Of a stretch of DNA of 64,000 bases, positions 24,225 through 34,799 are shown piece by piece. Within the stretch, counting starts at the first letter, position 1. Every line of letters begins with the position of its first letter. The notes below the pieces were generated by a model that ran no database searches, was not told the DNA's origin, and saw nothing but the letters and a program-made list of their open reading frames with translations. The DNA comes from Rhizophlyctis rosea (Eukaryota > Chytridiomycota > Chytridiomycetes > Rhizophlyctidales > Rhizophlyctidaceae), in assembly GCA_027596075.1 (NCBI GenBank), contig JADGJC010000041.1, positions 62,488 through 126,487 on the forward strand, in the 5' to 3' direction. Made by a program: the position numbers and the translations under genes.

Positions 24225-25843
24225 ATGCCAGCGACACCGTACTTCTCGGCTGCTGTTATCGTGGGCGGCACGCCCTTGCAAGAATACAACCGCACTGATC
24301 AGGAGGACGAGAAAGGATGTGCGGAATGCTACATCGAAGCGGAAGAGGGGAAGCGCTACGAAGTTGAGGTCGCCACTGTCGCAAACGAGGAGATCGTGTC
24401 TGCCTGGTGGGTTTTCCGAAGAACATGCCTAATTTTGAGGAGGTTGGTGCCAAAGGCAAAAGATATATCATTGGTTGAGCGCATTACTGGGAAAGCTTGA
24501 ATAAAGGACGGCTGTTTCCGGCAGTATCATGATGCCAAGCAATCAGGTCGAAAGGAATGGATGGGTTGTGATTAGAACCACCGTCATATGTGGAGCCAGG
24601 GGATGATACCCCGTGAAAGCCGGCCATAGGAAGGACACTGCTGGATGGCAGAAGGGCTACGCTCATTCAGATGGTCATAGCTTATGACATGTGTTGAGAA
24701 AAACGACTCATTGAACTGAGCCGATTACAGGGTAACGATTGACGGCCAATCCGTCTACAAGGGCCTCTTGGCCGGCAAAAACTGCGTGCGTCGTATTGAA
24801 GGTATTTGCAAAGTGAGCCTCTAAACTGGACTGTGAATGTTGAAAGGTTTTAACAGGTCACAAATTCTCGGAGACCGAGATTCGACCGTTCATGTTTGCT
24901 CCCCTTTGGCAAGCCTATCGCCAGGTGATTGCTACCTGTTATCCGCGCAATAACTCTTCTTTTTTACAGCTCCATATCGGACGGCGAGATTTGCGACGTT
25001 GAAGCAGCAGGAACCATCGTCATTCACTTCTGGCCAGCAACGATCGTCAAGGTCGACCAGAATGGCTACAATGCCAAACCTGTTGCGAAGCAAAAGCAGA
25101 TAGCTGAAGGCAAGAAAAGCGCGATGATTTCGCACACTACCATGTAAGTTTGCATGTGGATCATTGAGGAGGTCTTGTTCATCTATTCTGATGAGTGATG
25201 ATTCTGCATTGGACAGGTATGGCGAGCCCCAACGCGCCAGAAACAGATCTCAACCCAAAACAGACGTGTATGATCCTTCTCATTGAGTTGGTGCTGTAGA
25301 GAGAAGGTTGACTCTGACCTACTACTCCCCAGGTATTACACCAGTTCAGAGCCACTCTCAACGTTCACTTTCCATTACCGCAGCAAGGGTAAGATTTACA
25401 TTTTGTCGTGTGATTGCATGATTCGGGTAATGATTACATTTGCCACTCACCGTGACTAAAACCATCTGGCAGATCTCCTCTCCGCAGAGGGAATCCTCGA
25501 TAACCCCACCACGCTGCGCTCGCCCTCCTTCTCTTACATGAACCGAACCTCAAACAGAGACCGCACGACGCCCCACCTCCAGTCCGATTCGTCCATGGGT
25601 TCCGACGATGAGGTGCCTCTGCAGCGCGGGCTCAAAAGAAAGATGAAAGTTGAGCAACCAAATGTCGATACGAACGTCCAGCGTGAGAGTATCTTCATTG
25701 ATCTGACGTTGGAAGATGACGATTATGATGGGGGGATTGCAAGTGCGGAGGGGGCTGGGTCGGATGGTGACATCGAGACGATTCAGAGGAAGGCTGTGCC
25801 GATGGATGTTGATGAGTGGGTGGTTGTTGATGAGGATTCGTGA
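24225..25843 (+). CDS. DUF7918-type fungal protein
   Basis: Join(24225..24406, 24731..24801, 24857..24908, 24970..25143, 25217..25267, 25333..25388, 25473..25843), 318 aa. The N-terminal two-thirds looks like the DUF7918 domain of fungi: VIVGGTPLQEYN, YIEAEEGKRYEVEV, VTIDGQSVYKGLL, IRPFMFAPL and AGTIVIHFWPA, in the usual order. Function is unknown for the family. The C-terminal 120 residues are acidic with basic KRKMK, ending EWVVVDEDS; IFIDLTLEDDD resembles a SUMO-interacting motif. Two oddities: the first intron is 324 nt, several times longer than others here, and intron 3 (24909..24969) keeps frame only with a GC donor (GCAAGC). All other junctions are GT-AG and in phase. Confidence 0.72.
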
Positions 25844-26359
25844 GGAGCGAGGTGCGGCTGAGGTTCAGGGTCTTTGGCTCAGGCATTTTTTGGAGACGTC
25901 AGGGCGTGATAGCTGTGGAAACTTGCAGGCAGTTGGTCTGCTTCTTCGCTCAGTTTCTTCTGTACATATTTTCTGGTTTGAGTGCCCTAGCTTAGTTTGC
26001 AAAAGTGGCTTTGTTTGATTTGAGTAGATAGTCTTCCAGTCTTACGTGCAAGTATCAATGAGAAAAAGTATGTGCTGTACAGTAAACGGTCGATTTTGAG
26101 TTTTCGAGACTTCAGTGATGGTGGTGCCCTGAATGAATCACGTGGGCGACTGTGCCTCCAATAACGCCCCAAGGACCCTTCAGGGACCGCGCCCTCGCAC
26201 GAGGAGCACAGACACGCTGCGGCGTGGGCACAGGCGGCATCTTGGAAGGAGCCCAGGGCCTTGTGCATTCGCAGCCCTTTCTCCCCTCAACAACCCGACA
26301 GATCATCCTCATTCCACTGGCTTACTCGCAACTACACCTTATTGAGCCCGTCAAAAGCA
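25844..26359. other. Short intergenic region
   Basis: 3' flank of the DUF7918-type gene and 5' flank of the small gene at 26360. Nothing further recognised. Confidence 0.45.
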
Positions 26360-26815
26360 ATGTCACAACTCCCACCCACCACCATCACCGCTCCAACCCC
26401 GAGCCACCTAGGCACAAACACCTGGTTTGACATCTTCCTCGCCCCCCAACTCCCAACCGTAAACAAAGTCCCCACCCTAAACGACACCGGTCTCCGGCAC
26501 CTCGCTCGTCGTCTCGTCCCAATCCTCCACAAAGCCCTCTCGGCAAATCTCCTCCCACTCACCACGGTTGTCTCACCAAATGGGACTTATTCCTCCCCCT
26601 TGCCTGCTGCACTGATAAGCACACTGGAAGATCGACAGACCTGGAGCGACTTTGCGGCTGCGGTTGTGGTTGTGCCGGTAAATCGGTTTGTGGAGGATTT
26701 GAACCGGGAGTTGTATTCGTTGATTTTGGTGGAGGAGGAAGGAGGGGAGGTGGAGATTGGGATTGGTTGGAGAAGGTTTTTGCGGGTGGGGTTGTTGAGG
26801 GGGGGAGGGGGCTGA
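26360..26815 (+). CDS. Small hypothetical protein
   Basis: A 151-aa frame starting at the ATG of MSQLPPTTITAP. The first part is Pro/Thr-rich. The middle is Leu-rich and possibly helical (HLARRLVPILHKALSANLLP), followed by WSDFAAAVVVVPVNRFVEDL. No family recognised. The coding strand passes from C-rich to G-rich as in the confirmed genes here, which supports it being real. The end lies in a poly-G stretch (about 26795-26812). Skipping one G would replace the short GLLRGGGG end by a longer, more protein-like tail of about 28 residues ending near 26870. A sequencing error or frameshift there is possible. Confidence 0.45.
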   Translation: MSQLPPTTITAPTPSHLGTNTWFDIFLAPQLPTVNKVPTLNDTGLRHLARRLVPILHKALSANLLPLTTVVSPNGTYSSPLPAALISTLEDRQTWSDFAAAVVVVPVNRFVEDLNRELYSLILVEEEGGEVEIGIGWRRFLRVGLLRGGGG

Positions 26816-27619
26816 AGTTTTTTGTGGGGTGGAGTTTTAGGTGGAGTGTTGGGGCGACGAAGAGTGGATGAGGTGTGTGTGACAGGGAGTTATGACACTG
26901 GAATTGATGTCAAATCACAACCAGAGGCGACATTTGACTTCCTTCGTCAGTCTGCCTCCCTCCACTTGATTCTGTGTATCGCTTGAATTGCACCTTGATT
27001 GTAAACATTTTGAGGTTCAGCGGGAGGTGCAAAGTCAGTTGCGCCTCAAGTGCTCCTGCTTTGCGAGAGACAAACATATCATTGATGTCGTGGCCATTTT
27101 TCTCTCATAGTTTGATGCATTTGAGTGCACGAGAAACTGGGTGGCCCGAATTTGCTGGCAATTACTGGCAATGACTATTGACTCCCAGAGTGGTTCGGAA
27201 GTTTCCGAATTGTATTGAAACAGGAGCTGTCCAAGTTGCAAACAATCGACAGATGGTGAACGTCACTATGCAATAATGGGCTTCATCAGACCCATAAGTC
27301 TTTTTGTGCTTAATCCTGGTGTGCTTGGCGTCTGTGAAGATGGGGCCCACGATGGGGCACTGGGGCACAGACCCACGTCACGTGTCTGGTCACGTAAATC
27401 TTCCAGGCCAAGGCCAATGTCACTGCGCTTTCTGTGCAAACCAACTCTGTCCATCTCTTACCTCTAAAATTCTTGCACCTTTTCAGATCTCGACTCCTCA
27501 TGACATCATTGCGTTAACCTAGTCGTCTAGGCGCACTTCGTGCTTGTCAACTTTGGCCAGTGTTGGGTTCAACTCCCAACCCTGGCAATTCCAACAGACC
27601 ATTCATTGGTCTGACATCG
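26816..27619. other. Intergenic region
   Basis: No protein gene supported. A tRNA-like relic lies at 27516-27590. Confidence 0.4.
27516..27590 (+). pseudogene. tRNA-derived relic
   Basis: An A-box-like CTAGTCGTCTAGGCG is followed at normal distance by a perfect T-arm, TTGGG-TTCAACT-CCCAA, and CCCTGGCA in the place of the 3' acceptor strand. The 5' side has no complementary acceptor strand and the anticodon arm does not fold, so it is unlikely to be functional. Confidence 0.4.
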
Positions 27620-28790
27620 GATACCGTGGGAATCACAGGTGCCGCTGGGTGAGTGCCCATGCCACTGACTTTTCCTTCGGATCAACTGATGTGGATTTCT
27701 CTCTGCAGAATACCCTTCTTATCAAGGCACAGGCAGAAGGTTCTTGGTTGGGGAGGCTCCGTACGCGGGTGATTGAAGTGCCGCTGGGTGAGTGTTGTCC
27801 ATTCTGTTCTTGCACGCGACACATTCTGATTCTTCTCCCGACAGATTACCTTACCATGAAAGGCACAGGCGGAAGGGTGGGAAGGGAGTAGGGGAAGAGT
27901 AACCAGCGGGTTAGTGAAGTGCCATAGGTGCGTCCCGCTTGTCCTTTTCGGCACATGCAGCTGTTCCTGACGAACTTGCATCCTCAGAATACCTACCCAA
28001 GTCGGCACAAAGCGGAGTAGGATGAAGTCCTGCGGTGACTTTAGTGCGTCAAGGTTAGTCGCTCGCAAACTGGTCGCTTGGTTGTATTGAGGTCAATCAG
28101 CTGATTATTCGTTGCCTGCAGGTGTCCTGACAAGAAGGGCATTGCACAAGGACTTGGGACTTCACTGTAGTGTGTCTCTTGCGTGTCTATACTGAGGGAA
28201 GCAACGGAAAGGTTGCGACCCATACGCGGGAGTCGGACGTGCCGTGCGGTGAGTTTCTTAGCCCGTTATCGCATGCCAACCAATTCACTCTAACTCCTTC
28301 GTTGTTTGGATGTCAAATGACCATCTACCATATATTTCAAGGGCACAGTGCGGAAGGGTGCTGGCGTTGGGTGGTGTTGCCTCCGTGGGTAAATGACGTG
28401 TCTTCAGGTACGCTACCTCTCGTTGCTCTTCGTATGGAACTCGCAACTAATTTCGTCATCTCACAGGGCACATGCGGATGGGTTGGGAGGGGAAGGGGAC
28501 CGAATGGTCACGTACAGCGGGAATGAGATGTGCCGTGAGGTCAGATCATGCCATCTATTTACCGGGCGTCACTGCACTTCGGCTGACTTTGCTTTATAAT
28601 GCAGATGTACCCACCAATGAAGGCATAATGCGGAGGGTAGGTGGAGCAGCGACGCCCCACCGTGCTACAAGGTCTGTATTCCATTCGTTTGTGTTTTCCA
28701 TCAACTGGCGTTGACTTCTCTTGCACCATTTAGTTGTCCTTCATAAAGGGCAGGCACGGGCTGGGTAGCATGCGTTCCATTCTTACCCAC
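27620..28790 (+). repeat. Eight-copy array of decayed exon/intron-like units
   Basis: About eight imperfect repeats of 124-204 bases (mostly 125-155). Their cores resemble GGCACAGGCGGAAGGGT and lie near 27726, 27862, 28003, 28138, 28342, 28466, 28622 and 28748. Most units start after an acceptor-like CTGCAG, GACAG, CTCAG or CACAG. Several end in a conserved GAAGTGCC(G) followed by GTGAGT, GTGCGT, GTTAGT or GTCAGA. This is the layout of a gene with repeated small exons, but unit lengths and reading frames disagree and stops occur in the frames tried. Best read as a pseudogene of an exon-repeat gene or a non-coding spliced array. No protein family recognised. Confidence 0.5.
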
Positions 28791-29332
28791 TCAAACGACG
28801 TTTCAAGAGTTGCCTCTGGCACTCGCGTGTGTTTGATTGGGTTGAGAGGAATGCTTTGCTTATTCGTGTTTGTCGCCCGCGAACTTTCGAACATGTCAAA
28901 CGCGGACGCTTTCCAAGCTATGGATGGGTAATCATCATTGATCGGGCAACACGAGTGGCAGGTAAATTGAACGCATTGAGTAACATCGTCGGCCCCATTC
29001 CATTCAACCCCCCGCAAGCGAATGCGTTGCCTGCCTGGATGTTCACCATCCGGTGTTTAAACCACCTACACCCCCTTTCCCTATGCAAGGCTACCGCTAT
29101 CTCCAGGAAACGGGTATCATTTTACATATGATTGCGAGAGAATAAATTTGTGCTACTTCGGAAATCAAACCAAAGGATGATGGTATGCGTTTCACGCCTT
29201 TGCGGAAACTTATGATGGTTGTGAATGCCCGTCACATGCTCAGTAAGAGCTCTTGTCGCCTTGCATGCCGCCTGATAAGCGAGACCAAAATGTCTTAGCA
29301 CAAAACTCCATGATCATTCGACTCTGGTGTCT
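28791..29332. other. Intergenic region
   Basis: No supported gene between the repeat array and the 3' end of the small leftward gene. Confidence 0.4.
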
Positions 29333-29770
29333 TCAACCACACTCACCATCATTAATAACAATCCCCGCATACCCACACCCCTCAACCCCATCCACAAAAA
29401 TCTCCGCCACCTCAACCCCTTCCTCCTTCTTCATCGTCACCTTCGTCACCTCACTCTCACCCAACGCATCGGCCGCCGTCGCGGCCATAGCCTGCACGGC
29501 CTGCGCCGCACGACCAGGCATGTGGGCTTGCATGCCCGAGTTGTTTTCTTCCGGGTGTGAGGCGAGGTATTCGCTGTGCGGGACGGCTTTGAGGGCGACG
29601 GGGTCCCAGTCTTTGATCCTGCCGAAGTGGGGGATGCCGGGGAGGGCGGGCTTGGCGGGGTTGTTGTCGGTGTGGTGGGCGGTGTCGGGGAAGGAGGTGT
29701 AGATTGTGCGGTGAGCGCGGAGGCGGGTGAGGCGGGTGAGGGGGCGGAGGAGGGTCGTGTGGGGCCGCAT
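29333..29770 (-). CDS. Small protein with mitochondrial-type leader
   Basis: A 145-aa single-exon frame. The N-terminus, MRPHTTLLRPLTRLTRLRAH, is rich in Arg and hydroxylated residues and lacks acidic residues, typical of a mitochondrial targeting peptide. The rest is soluble, with PALPGIPHFGRIKDWDP, an Ala-rich stretch and EVAEIFVDGVEGCGY near the end. No family recognised. The C-rich start and G-rich end of the coding strand agree with other genes in the window. Confidence 0.6.
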   Translation of the reverse strand: MRPHTTLLRPLTRLTRLRAHRTIYTSFPDTAHHTDNNPAKPALPGIPHFGRIKDWDPVALKAVPHSEYLASHPEENNSGMQAHMPGRAAQAVQAMAATAADALGESEVTKVTMKKEEGVEVAEIFVDGVEGCGYAGIVINDGECG

Positions 29771-31530
29771 TGTTTGGGTTTTGGTTTGGGGTTTTAGTGT
29801 GTGTGTTTAGAGCTTATGTTTAGTGGTTATGAACGTTTAGAGAGTTGAAAGCGCTGTTTTGTGAGAAGGGATGATGGAAGCGTTATCGGACGAAGACCAT
29901 GGTATTAGCAACACTGTGTAGATGCTGTCGAGCGAACGTTTCTTACCTTCTTTGCTGGTTCCTAAGATAGACAATAACACGGAAAGTTTCGAATGATGGC
30001 TTGTGTTTCAAAAATAGATGACCCAGTAGCGAACGAGGATCAAAATCCATTGCCCTTTATATCCGGTCACAGTCCAATACACCACCCCTCATTATGCGTG
30101 ACGCGTGTTTGCCAGGGAAACCGTCTCATGATACCCCGCCGGAGCCGAGACAGTTTGCATTCCCCAAACAAAGAATAGCATAGCATATACGGCAGGGAGT
30201 CACTTGCCGCAATCCCTGATCATTTGACCCCACTTGGGTTTGAGTGGAGATCGACGAATCATGAGGTCCACTGATGTTTACTTGGTGGAGGAGCGCATAC
30301 GTAATGTGGCGCAGAAGTGGAGTGGGTGATTAGATCAGCGATTGATGGATCACTTTCAAATCCGTTTCTCCTTTGGAATTGCCTCTGGGCTCAGAACGTC
30401 GGTGCTCTTTCGATGAAAACTGTTACTTCTCAGCGCTATGGCAGCTGAAAGTGGTCTACCTACAGCGAATGCCATCGAATACTGCTGTGCAACTCACGCT
30501 GTTCAATTCACTCTCTTCAAATCTGCTTTGCATGCATTTCCAGCATGATCTCCAATAGGCACTATCGACGAAATAGACTGCATGCGTGTATCACAGCATA
30601 TCCTGCAGTTTAGCGATCTGAAAAACCGGTCTGAGATGGCTGCCAATGACAAAGACTGTAGAATATGTGCCGTAGGCCCCTTTGTGGACCCTTGGGGTTT
30701 ATGCAAAACATGGCGTACACCGTGGCGCAGCCCACGCGTTTCTCCAAGATTGCCCCTGTTGCGCCCGACCACCTGTCAAACTCATTCTCTCACATCAAAA
30801 AAGTTTTTCAAAGGTCGCTTTCAAACACAAAGAGTGTAGGGACTGCTCAGCTCATGGTCGCTGCTTTAATGGGGCCCGCCGCAGTCTAAGCATGCCACAC
30901 TGGTTTACTTCTAGAATATTGTACTTCTAAGTGCTGGGGTGTCGCCAGTTCTTCATTCTTCCCACCCTACATTTGACAGGTCCTGCAAAACTTTTTGCGG
31001 GCAACAGCTTTGTGCTCTCTTCTCAAGCGCACGTGTAGTGCAAGAGAACCACTTTTTCAGCCACTCCCCTCAGCTCCAGCCACCCCTTCTGTCACCAGAG
31101 TGCACTTTGCTGAGTTCCTGGTCCGGCTTAGCGGACCATGTGCAAACGTGGTGCACCGTCGAATTAAGTATAAGTACGGAACATGCGCCGGAAACGTAAG
31201 CTGCAATGCGCCGGATGTAGGAAACTGTAATGCACAATCGATGAAGATGGTGGGAGGCTTTCCCTACTTCGTTGGGAGTCTATGGAAAACGGCTGGATTC
31301 TCGAAGGGAGTAAGGGGTCCATTTGAACGTTTTCCGTATACAATCTCATTTACAGGGAGACAGCGTAGAGCTTTTTGCATAATTGTGTGTCTAACCTCCG
31401 ATGTTATGGTGGGGAGACCCTTGGGTGTCCATCTGGTTAGATCATTTCCAGAGTTTGACAGGAAGGGCCTCTTCACCTATAAAAACGCACCTGGAACGTG
31501 CATACCCTCCAGCAAGAACAAACAACCAGC
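29771..31530. other. Intergenic region, including the promoter of the zinc-finger gene
   Basis: No gene supported. An open frame from 30995 to 31747 overlaps the zinc-finger gene in another frame and spans its TATA box, so it was rejected. Confidence 0.45.
31478..31485 (+). promoter_or_regulatory. TATA box of the C2H2 factor gene
   Basis: TATAAAAA lies 53 bases before the ATG at 31531. It supports that ATG over the later in-frame Met at 31729, because transcription from about 25-30 bases downstream would include it. Confidence 0.5.
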
Positions 31531-32566
31531 ATGTGCACCCCAACCACGCAAGTTCTCACCGGTCGTTGCTCCCGCGGGACAGTTGTCAACCTCCTCTGCG
31601 ATGACAACAGCGGTGAGCTTTCAGCGGCACCCTCATCTTCCTCATCTTCGCCCCTCTCACTCTCCCACAACACTCCATTCCTCCATTTGCCAAATACAAC
31701 AACAACACCAACATACTTTGCGGTCTCCATGGACAATGATGAGCTGAGTCCAATCCCATACACACCATGTGAGCCCTTCCCACTGCGACCGTTGACTCCA
31801 ACACATACGACGTCGAGACTGACGTATGGGCTGCCGACACCGGAAGGGTCACCTACCCATGCACAGCCAGGGATTGCCGAGTTCCATCATCCTCGCACCC
31901 TTGTTCAGTCCCCTTACCAATTTGACAGCCAATCAGACATGTACCGCTTCCAATCGTACCCCACCAGACCCATTTCCCCTCCGCGTCCGTTTGAGCGCCA
32001 GCCAATTGACACAGGTCATCCCCGAAGCAGGATGATAACCCAAAGCCCCTCACCATCCCCATCACCAATGCCTGAGGCCTCACCTGCGAGTAAGCGCACA
32101 CCCTCTACTCGGCACTCACCAACTGCAACTGTTCCGCCCGTAACCCACACCGTTCGGCCCAAACTCCTGCGACCCCGCAAACCCCGCAAACCCCGCACAA
32201 AGAAGCTCCACTACTGCGACGAATCCGACTGCGGCAAAAGCTTCACGACCAGCGGTCATTTGGCGAGACATAAGAGGATTCATAGTGGTGTGAAGGTACG
32301 CATTCTCAATCTGGTTTCTTTTCTGCATGCGCAAATATACCTGACAGTGGCAATACCTCTAGCCTTATCCCTGCCCATTAGCAAATTGCCCATCCCGCTT
32401 CTCCCGCCAGGATAACATGATGCAGCATTATCGAACGCATGTGGTGAAGATTGGGGAGGGTGGGCAGACGTACTTTGTTGAGGCGGATTCGTTGCCGCTA
32501 AGGTGTGACATGGATGGAGGGAGTAGCTATGGAAGTGAGGATGGGGAGGGGGAAGGTAGTGAATGA
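31531..32566 (+). CDS. Two-finger C2H2 transcription factor (NRG1-like)
   Basis: Join(31531..32295, 32363..32566), 322 aa. Residues 1-210 are Ser/Pro/Thr-rich and disordered. A basic patch, RPRKPRKPRTKK, precedes two C2H2 fingers. The first is CDESDCGKSFTTSGHLARH with linker HSGVKPY; the second, in exon 2, is CPLANCPSRFSRQDNMMQHY. FTTSGHLARH and RFSRQDN..QHYRTH are the DNA-contact signatures of the fungal Nrg1/Nrg2 repressors, which bind CCCT-type elements and repress glucose- and stress-regulated genes; target and role here are inferred. The phase-0 intron of 67 nt falls exactly in the inter-finger linker. The tail is acidic. An alternative start is the ATG at 31729. Confidence 0.82.
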
Positions 32567-32926
32567 CGAATGCTCAGCAATTGATGCTTTTCCCTTGTGG
32601 TGGGAGGTGTCGATGACGATGGGGTTTGACAAAGGTCCACATGACGGGTTGGGATGTTGCTATACCTGTCATTCTGTAATTTGTAACCAAGTCAATGTAT
32701 TTCAAGTCATATACGCACTGTTGTCACTAGATTCACCATCACATGACCTTTTCAACCAATGTGGTGTACCATCATATCCTCCAAATTCTGTTTGCAAAGA
32801 AGTAGTGAACACTGGGAACAACAGATGTCATCAGGGAAGTCAACAAAGTATTTACAATTGGCGTACATTCTTATCCTTCCCGGCCTTCTCAAAAGGCTAA
32901 TATGCCTCACCATTATACTCGCCTAT
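32567..32926. other. Convergent intergenic region
   Basis: 3' flanks of the C2H2 gene and of the leftward membrane-protein gene. No ORF supported. Confidence 0.5.
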
Positions 32927-34799
32927 TCACGCAACGCTGGGCCTCTTTGAACCCAGCGGCCGTTCCCTAAACTGACTAGCAGTCGGCAAAACCGACGGTC
33001 GTTCCATAAATTGACTGGCAGTAGGTTTGGTCTCCGATATGACCACTGAGCGAGCTTTGCTGTATTGACGGATAAGAGATTGGACCTGTCGTTTGTTTTG
33101 AACAGATTGAAGGCGGGTGCGTCAGTATTGTGATGATAGCAAGTAAGAGGCATTCGCATAAACAGGCTTCTCCCTACCTCTTCAAAAGAAAACGTCGCAA
33201 ATGTAGACAACTGCCAAGCTTCAAAGACCATCTCTGAAAATCGGGAATGATTGAGCATGAAAGCCACAAACTGATCAATTCATGAACGCTCGTCTTTCTT
33301 GCTGGAACATACTCATGGAAATCTGCTCCGTCACCGCGAATATACCCCCAAGAATCCACCCTACAAGCAACTTTGCGACCTTCGGCGACGCAAGTAAGAC
33401 CGCAGTATCCGTCCAACTCAGTGACATCCCATCCGCAAGCTTCCAAAGGAAGACCATCGACAGAAGGATGTCTGTTGCGACGTCGATGGCCATGTGCGCG
33501 TTCTGATGAGGTTTGACGCGTGGGTTACAGATACGCGAGAGATTTTTACAAATCCTTGATTGAGGGGACTTACACCTATTGGTATGATTTCTTTAAATGT
33601 ATATGTTATACTTGCTTCCTGGTCCAGTGGGATCAGTCGGAGGTTCTACAAAGCAGTGTGGGTGTTCAGTGCGGTCATATTACAGGGACACATGCAACAC
33701 GCTACTCGGCCCCCAACTTACAATGCCCCACACTGCTATACCGAAGACAATGTTACATCCAACAATAGCCATCACTATATCATAATTTGTGACATTATTT
33801 GGCATCATCAAGCTACTGGTTTCTGTGACTCCAATATTGCTCGCCATACCTGCCCACTTGATTCCGGCTTTGGCTGTTTGGAGAAGAGAGTATGTTCTGA
33901 GAAAAGGCAAAGCTTCAGTTGAGGGCAAGCACATTTTCAAACGAGTGATTGATTTACTCACCGAAGTCCCGCAGCAATTACGAACGATATTTGAAAACAC
34001 ACCCAGAAAGCTACCAACAACTCCTGCCAGACGAGGAAGTTGTCATTTTGGCCTCCGAATTGGTCGTTGAAGAGGTCCGTTAGACCCTGAGGTTCGAAGA
34101 AGTAAAAGTACCAGATCCATGCATAAGTTCTGGATCACACAGTGTGGAGACAGAGAGACAAATAAAATCTAACCAAAATAACCGCATCTCCCAAAAGAGT
34201 CCAAATAAATGCCGCGCACAACAAGATGAAGATTGGTGATTTTGCTTTTGCCCTATAAGGGAATGTAAACAGCATGTAAGTCACCGTCCGGGGGTGTCTT
34301 CCAATCCGGCGTTGCCACTAAATCTATATAAACGGCTAGGTGGATGCAACAAAGGAGCCCTAACAACGTGGGTCATCACTCCTGCAATCACCTGGCGCGA
34401 TACATTGTGGGGAGGAAGTGTGTGACAAGTTCCCATAATGCTGCGCCTGTGTTGGGAAAGCGACGACGGGGGAAGGAGTGAAATTATGAATATCATGTTC
34501 CAACGGATAGGTGCACTCATACATGTCATTTCTTTCCTTTCTTCTTACCCATCAGCATGTACTCCAACGCCAAGTAGGACGTCTTTGTAGTTGATGTTAT
34601 GGGAACGCACATAAGGTCTCCCGTGAAGCTCACGGTAAGTAGTGAGCGGGTGTTTACTGGACATGGTGCATCGCATGGTCCGAAACATAGCTGGAGTCAT
34701 AAAAAAAGGAAGGGGGAGTTAGTATAAACCCAATTGCCAAAAATACTCAGCAGAATCCCGTACCGTCGCGTTCCCGTATGGACAGTAGTTACCCGACAT
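32927..34799 (-). CDS. Multi-pass membrane protein, family not recognised
   Basis: Complement(join(32927..33085, 33178..33233, 33313..33502, 33574..33645, 33722..33774, 33850..33896, 33962..34129, 34174..34252, 34392..34446, 34549..34690, 34764..34799)), about 351 aa. It was rebuilt by hand because every exon is short. The start, MSGNYCPYGNAT, has a potential N-glycosylation site and is followed by CFGPCDAPCP. Hydrophobic segments: around SYLALEYMLMGAALW, then PIFILLCAAFIWTLLGDAVI, LVAFWVCFQISFVIAAGL, VMAIVGCNIVFGIAVWGI, MAIDVATDILLSMVFLWKL and KLLVGWILGGIFAVTEQISM, giving five to seven helices. The C-tail is basic with a twofold PTASQF-x-ERP repeat. Ten introns, nine phase-consistent with good GT-AG sites. 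The junction near 34130-34173 is off by one base with the best donor, so an undetected splice variant, a sequence error or early decay is possible. The topology resembles a receptor, but no GPCR signature was found. Confidence 0.65.

Noticed and set aside
30995..31747. 250-codon open frame (+)
   Set aside because: It overlaps the zinc-finger gene in another frame, spans that gene's TATA box and has no recognisable domain.
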